NCBI RefSeq assembly: GCF_900499075.1
Contig: NZ_UIHC01000012.1
Coordinates: 29,964 to 93,963, forward strand
From: Roseinatronobacter ekhonensis
Lineage (GTDB): Bacteria > Pseudomonadota > Alphaproteobacteria > Rhodobacterales > Rhodobacteraceae
Reading direction: 5' to 3'
DNA length: 64,000 nucleotides
The position numbers and the translations under genes were made by a program. The notes under the pieces are model-generated. The model was given only the letters and a program-made list of their open reading frames with translations, searched no databases and was not told the origin of the DNA. Every line of letters begins with the position of its first letter. Position 1 is the stretch's first letter. Shown piece after piece: positions 61,721 to 64,000 of the stretch.

Positions 61721-62218
61721 ATGACACTGACACGCTTGATCGCGACATTCGGCGGTGTCGGCTATCTGCGCCCCGCCCCCGGAACATGGGGCACGCTTGC
61801 GGCGCTGCCTGTGGCATTGGCTTTGCACAGCCTTGGCGGATTCTGGCTGCTTCTGGCAGGGACGTTCATAGCCTTCGGCATTGGCTGGTGGGCGACGATT
61901 TCCGAGACGCGCGGGCGCACGGATGCCGACCCGTCCGAGATTGTCATCGACGAGGTCGTTGGCATGTGGATCGCGCTATGGCCGGTGTCGTTGGGCGCGA
62001 TGATGCAGGGCGTGGATGTGACAGCGCTCTGGCCCGGCTGGGTGGCGGCGTTTCTGGCGTTCCGGGTGTTCGACATCTGGAAACCCGGGCCCGTGGGGCT
62101 GGCCGACCGGATGCATACGCCCTTGGGGGTGATGCTGGACGATGTGATCGCGGGCGCGCTGGCCACGTTGGTTGTCGCAGTGGCCGCGGTGGTCAGCCAC
62201 GGGATGATAGGCGCATGA
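61721..62218 (+). CDS. pgpA: Phosphatidylglycerophosphatase A
   Basis: The 165-residue membrane protein starts MTLTRLIATFGGVGYLRPAP and has GTWGTLAALP, then DPSEIVIDEVVGMWIALW and RVFDIWKPGP, the signature of PgpA. It dephosphorylates phosphatidylglycerol phosphate in the inner membrane. Its ribosome site comes from a dispersed repeat. A start 6 codons earlier lies within that repeat. It overlaps cinA by ATGA. Confidence 0.94.
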   Translation: MTLTRLIATFGGVGYLRPAPGTWGTLAALPVALALHSLGGFWLLLAGTFIAFGIGWWATISETRGRTDADPSEIVIDEVVGMWIALWPVSLGAMMQGVDVTALWPGWVAAFLAFRVFDIWKPGPVGLADRMHTPLGVMLDDVIAGALATLVVAVAAVVSHGMIGA

Positions 62219-62688
62219 GCGCGGGCGCGGTACTAGAGGCTGCGCGGGCTAAGGGCGTGACACTGGCCGCCGCCGAAAGCTGCACCGGGGGCATGATAAT
62301 GGCGGCGCTGACGGCCGTGCCCGGTTCGTCCGATGTAGTCGACCGGGGCTTTGTGACCTATTCCAACGCTGCGAAATGCGAGATGTTGGGGGTGTTGCCC
62401 GCGACGCTTCAGGCGCATGGCGCGGTTTCGGAAGCGGTCGCGCGGGAAATGGCCGCGGGCGCTTTGGCGCGGTCGGAAGCCCGGATCGCAGTCGCGGTTA
62501 CGGGCATTGCTGGCCCCGGCGGGTCAGAGCACAAGCCCGAGGGGCGCGTGTGTTTCGGGCTGGCGGATGCACAGGGCGTGATCGCGGAAACAGTGGAGTT
62601 CGGCGCCATCGGGCGTGACGCGGTGCGCGCGGCAACGGTGGACCACGCATTGGCGATGGTTCTGGCGCGGTTGCAAGCTCAGCCGTAA
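62215..62688 (+). CDS. CinA C-terminal domain protein (NMN amidohydrolase family)
   Basis: The 157-residue protein has TLAAAESCTGGMIMAALTAVPGSSDV and GIAGPGG, the PncC/CinA-C fold. It deamidates nicotinamide mononucleotide in the pyridine nucleotide cycle; the molybdopterin-like N-domain of full CinA is absent, as in many proteobacteria. It is coupled to pgpA by ATGA and overlaps the convergent COQ10-like gene by 10 bases. Confidence 0.92.
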   Translation: MSAGAVLEAARAKGVTLAAAESCTGGMIMAALTAVPGSSDVVDRGFVTYSNAAKCEMLGVLPATLQAHGAVSEAVAREMAAGALARSEARIAVAVTGIAGPGGSEHKPEGRVCFGLADAQGVIAETVEFGAIGRDAVRAATVDHALAMVLARLQAQP

Positions 62689-63125
62689 AGCGCCTTGGCG
62701 CGGGCCTCGAACGCGCCCACGACACGGCGCATGGCTTGGTCGAACACCACCCCGATGATCTTTTGCAGCATCGGATTGCGGAACTCGAAATCGACGTGGA
62801 AATCGACCACGCAACCGCCATCCTCGGCGGGTTTTATGGTCCAGCGCGACTCCATATGCTTGAACGGCCCGTCCAGATAGGCAGTGTCGATCACGCCATC
62901 CTCGGGAAACAACTGTACCCGACTGCCGAAACGCTCGCGGAACACCTTGAACGAGATGACCAGATCGGCCTGCATCTCCTCTCCGCCGTCGATGGGGGTG
63001 CGCGACCGGATGCGCGCGGCCGCCGTCCATGGCAGAAATTCGGGGTAGCGCGCCACATCCGCCACCAGATCGTATATCTGGCGGGCCGTGTAGGGCATAT
63101 GGCGGTGTTCTGTATGGGTCGGCAT
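62679..63125 (-). CDS. COQ10/RatA-type START-domain protein
   Basis: The 148-residue protein begins with [20 protein letters not shown] and ends in a helix [20 protein letters not shown], the START-like (polyketide cyclase) fold of COQ10 homologues. Such proteins bind ubiquinone in mitochondria; bacterial RatA can act on ribosome subunit joining. Which applies here is unknown. It is convergent with cinA and divergent from hpt. Confidence 0.88.
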   Translation of the reverse strand: MPTHTEHRHMPYTARQIYDLVADVARYPEFLPWTAAARIRSRTPIDGGEEMQADLVISFKVFRERFGSRVQLFPEDGVIDTAYLDGPFKHMESRWTIKPAEDGGCVVDFHVDFEFRNPMLQKIIGVVFDQAMRRVVGAFEARAKALYG

Positions 63126-63192
63126 TGCGGTTCCGGGCTTTTGTCTGGCTTGGACATGTCTTAGAGTTACGGTGAAAAATCAAGGGGCCGAG

Positions 63193-63729
63193 ATGTCGCA
63201 AAAACCCTATGAGATCGACCAGATGATCAGCGCCAAGCAAATCGCGGCGCGGGTTGAGGAACTGGCCACAGAGATCAGCCGCGAATTCGCCGCGACCGAA
63301 AAGCTGGTCGTCGTGGGCCTGCTGCGCGGGTCGTTCATCTTTATCGCGGACCTTGTGCGCGAGATTGACCTGGCCGTAGAGGTCGATTTTCTGGAAGCGT
63401 CAAGCTATGGCAATTCCACCCAATCCTCGCGAGAGGTGCGGATTTTGAAAGACCTGTCTGGCAAAATAGAAGGGCGCGACGTGCTGGTGGTGGAGGATAT
63501 TGTCGACACCGGCTTCACGCTGCACCACGTCTTGCAAATGCTGCTGGCGCGCAACCCGGCACGGCTGGAGGTCTGCGCGCTTCTGGACAAACCCTCGCGG
63601 CGCGAAGTGGATATTCGTGCGCGCTGGACCGGGTTCGAAATACCCGACGAATTCGTCGTGGGTTACGGCATTGATTATGCACAAAGAAATCGCAACCTGC
63701 CCTATATAGGCAAAGTGCGCTTTACCTGA
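63193..63729 (+). CDS. hpt: Hypoxanthine phosphoribosyltransferase
   Basis: The 178-residue protein has the PRPP-binding loop [14 protein letters not shown] and the flexible active-site loop [10 protein letters not shown]. It salvages hypoxanthine (and guanine) to IMP (and GMP). An AAGGGG 6 bases before the ATG selects the start at 63193; a GTG seven codons earlier is less likely. It is the last intact gene in the window. Confidence 0.95.
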   Translation: MSQKPYEIDQMISAKQIAARVEELATEISREFAATEKLVVVGLLRGSFIFIADLVREIDLAVEVDFLEASSYGNSTQSSREVRILKDLSGKIEGRDVLVVEDIVDTGFTLHHVLQMLLARNPARLEVCALLDKPSRREVDIRARWTGFEIPDEFVVGYGIDYAQRNRNLPYIGKVRFT

Positions 63730-63799
63730 ATAGATGGCCTCACGCGGGCGTGTGTTTGAATCGTCATGATTTCGGGCTATCCATTTTGGTATACTTCTT

Positions 63800-64000
63800 C
63801 TACTCCAAAACCCGAAAGTTCTCGTGTGTTATGACGCGGAAGTTATCTGACACCTTGTCGCGGAATTTCTTCTATTCCTGCGGGATGGTCTCACGCATGA
63901 ATGCAAGGATGGCGTCGGCGAATTGCTTCTGACTTCGGTAGTAGCGATTGTGGGTGACATAATGGTGCAAGACCGCCCAAAGACGTTCAATTGGATTGAG
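63800..64000 (-). pseudogene. IS630-family transposase remnant (C-terminal end, in-frame stop)
   Basis: The minus strand reads LNPIERLWAVLHHYVTHNRY and then, after FADAILAFMRETIPQE, a TAG at 63874-63872. Translation past this stop gives KKFRDKVSDNFRVITHENFR and VLE before a second TAG at 63802-63800. NPIERLW and DNFRV are hallmark C-terminal motifs of IS630 DDE transposases, and the stop falls where the family usually has Trp (TGG to TAG). The upstream part of the gene lies beyond the window. The IS end must lie between 63730 and 63799, just after hpt. No terminal repeat was identified. Confidence 0.72.

Noticed and set aside
63750..63932. Short rightward frame after hpt
   Set aside because: The opposite strand encodes recognisable IS630 transposase residues, so this is its shadow.

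Overview
The window comes from an alphaproteobacterium of the Rhodobacteraceae. It holds one arm of a photosynthesis gene cluster (PGC) flanked by family-typical core blocks. It encodes both the oxygen-independent (BchE) and the oxygen-dependent (AcsF) Mg-protoporphyrin ester cyclase, CrtA of the spheroidene carotenoid branch, and complete puh and bchFNBHLM modules. This suits an aerobic or facultative anoxygenic phototroph related to Rhodobacter, Rhodobaca or Roseinatronobacter. The genus is an inference.

Region by region. 1-5.1 kb: a gene cut by the window edge, a YmdB-type phosphoesterase, a DMT permease, a class-I amidotransferase-like hydrolase, a membrane-anchored LuxR-type regulator and a divergent diheme cytochrome c. 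5.2-38.4 kb: the PGC arm. Leftward bchO-bchD-bchI-crtA diverges from crtI-crtB-tspO. Leftward bchG-pucC-like-bchP-idi diverges from a DUF1801 gene. Leftward ppaA-ppsR-bchE-bchJ diverges from the long rightward run bchF-N-B-H-L-M-lhaA-puhA-B-C-orf-acsF-puhE-hemA-cycA, which ends at a strong terminator. 38.5-44.5 kb: a hypothetical gene, gapR, an hpaR-like regulator and the divergent putR/putA proline catabolism pair. 44.6-60.3 kb (leftward): a DUF815 ATPase, tatC-B-A, a diguanylate cyclase, hflX-hfq, trkH-trkA and the nitrogen regulation block dusB-ntrB-ntrC-ntrY-ntrX. 60.5-64 kb: ispDF, pgpA, cinA, a COQ10-like gene, hpt and the decayed tail of an IS630-type transposase.

How the parts work together. 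The enzymes carry protoporphyrin through Mg insertion (BchHID), methylation (BchM), ring E closure (AcsF or BchE), dark protochlorophyllide reduction (BchNBL), C3 hydration (BchF) and phytylation (BchG, BchP). HemA, Idi and IspDF supply precursors. PuhA-C, PuhE and LhaA build the reaction centre and LH1. CycA returns electrons to the reaction centre. Seven perfect TGT-N12-ACA boxes (the PpsR/CrtJ operator form) lie at the divergent PGC promoters, and an FNR-like box lies upstream of bchE. The cluster therefore appears to be repressed by its own ppsR, tuned by ppaA, and bchE additionally activated without oxygen. bchCXYZ, pufBALM, crtC, crtD, crtE and crtF are absent, so the PGC is split or continues outside the window.

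No CRISPR array, tRNA, rRNA or replication origin was recognised, and no gap longer than 300 bases lacks a feature. The most interesting observations are the PpsR box set, a PpsR without the PAS-region cysteine, two NtrC-family regulators lacking the GAFTGA loop, a PpsR-flanked DUF1801 gene inside the PGC, a dispersed repeat that supplies ribosome binding sites, and an internal start signal inside ispDF.
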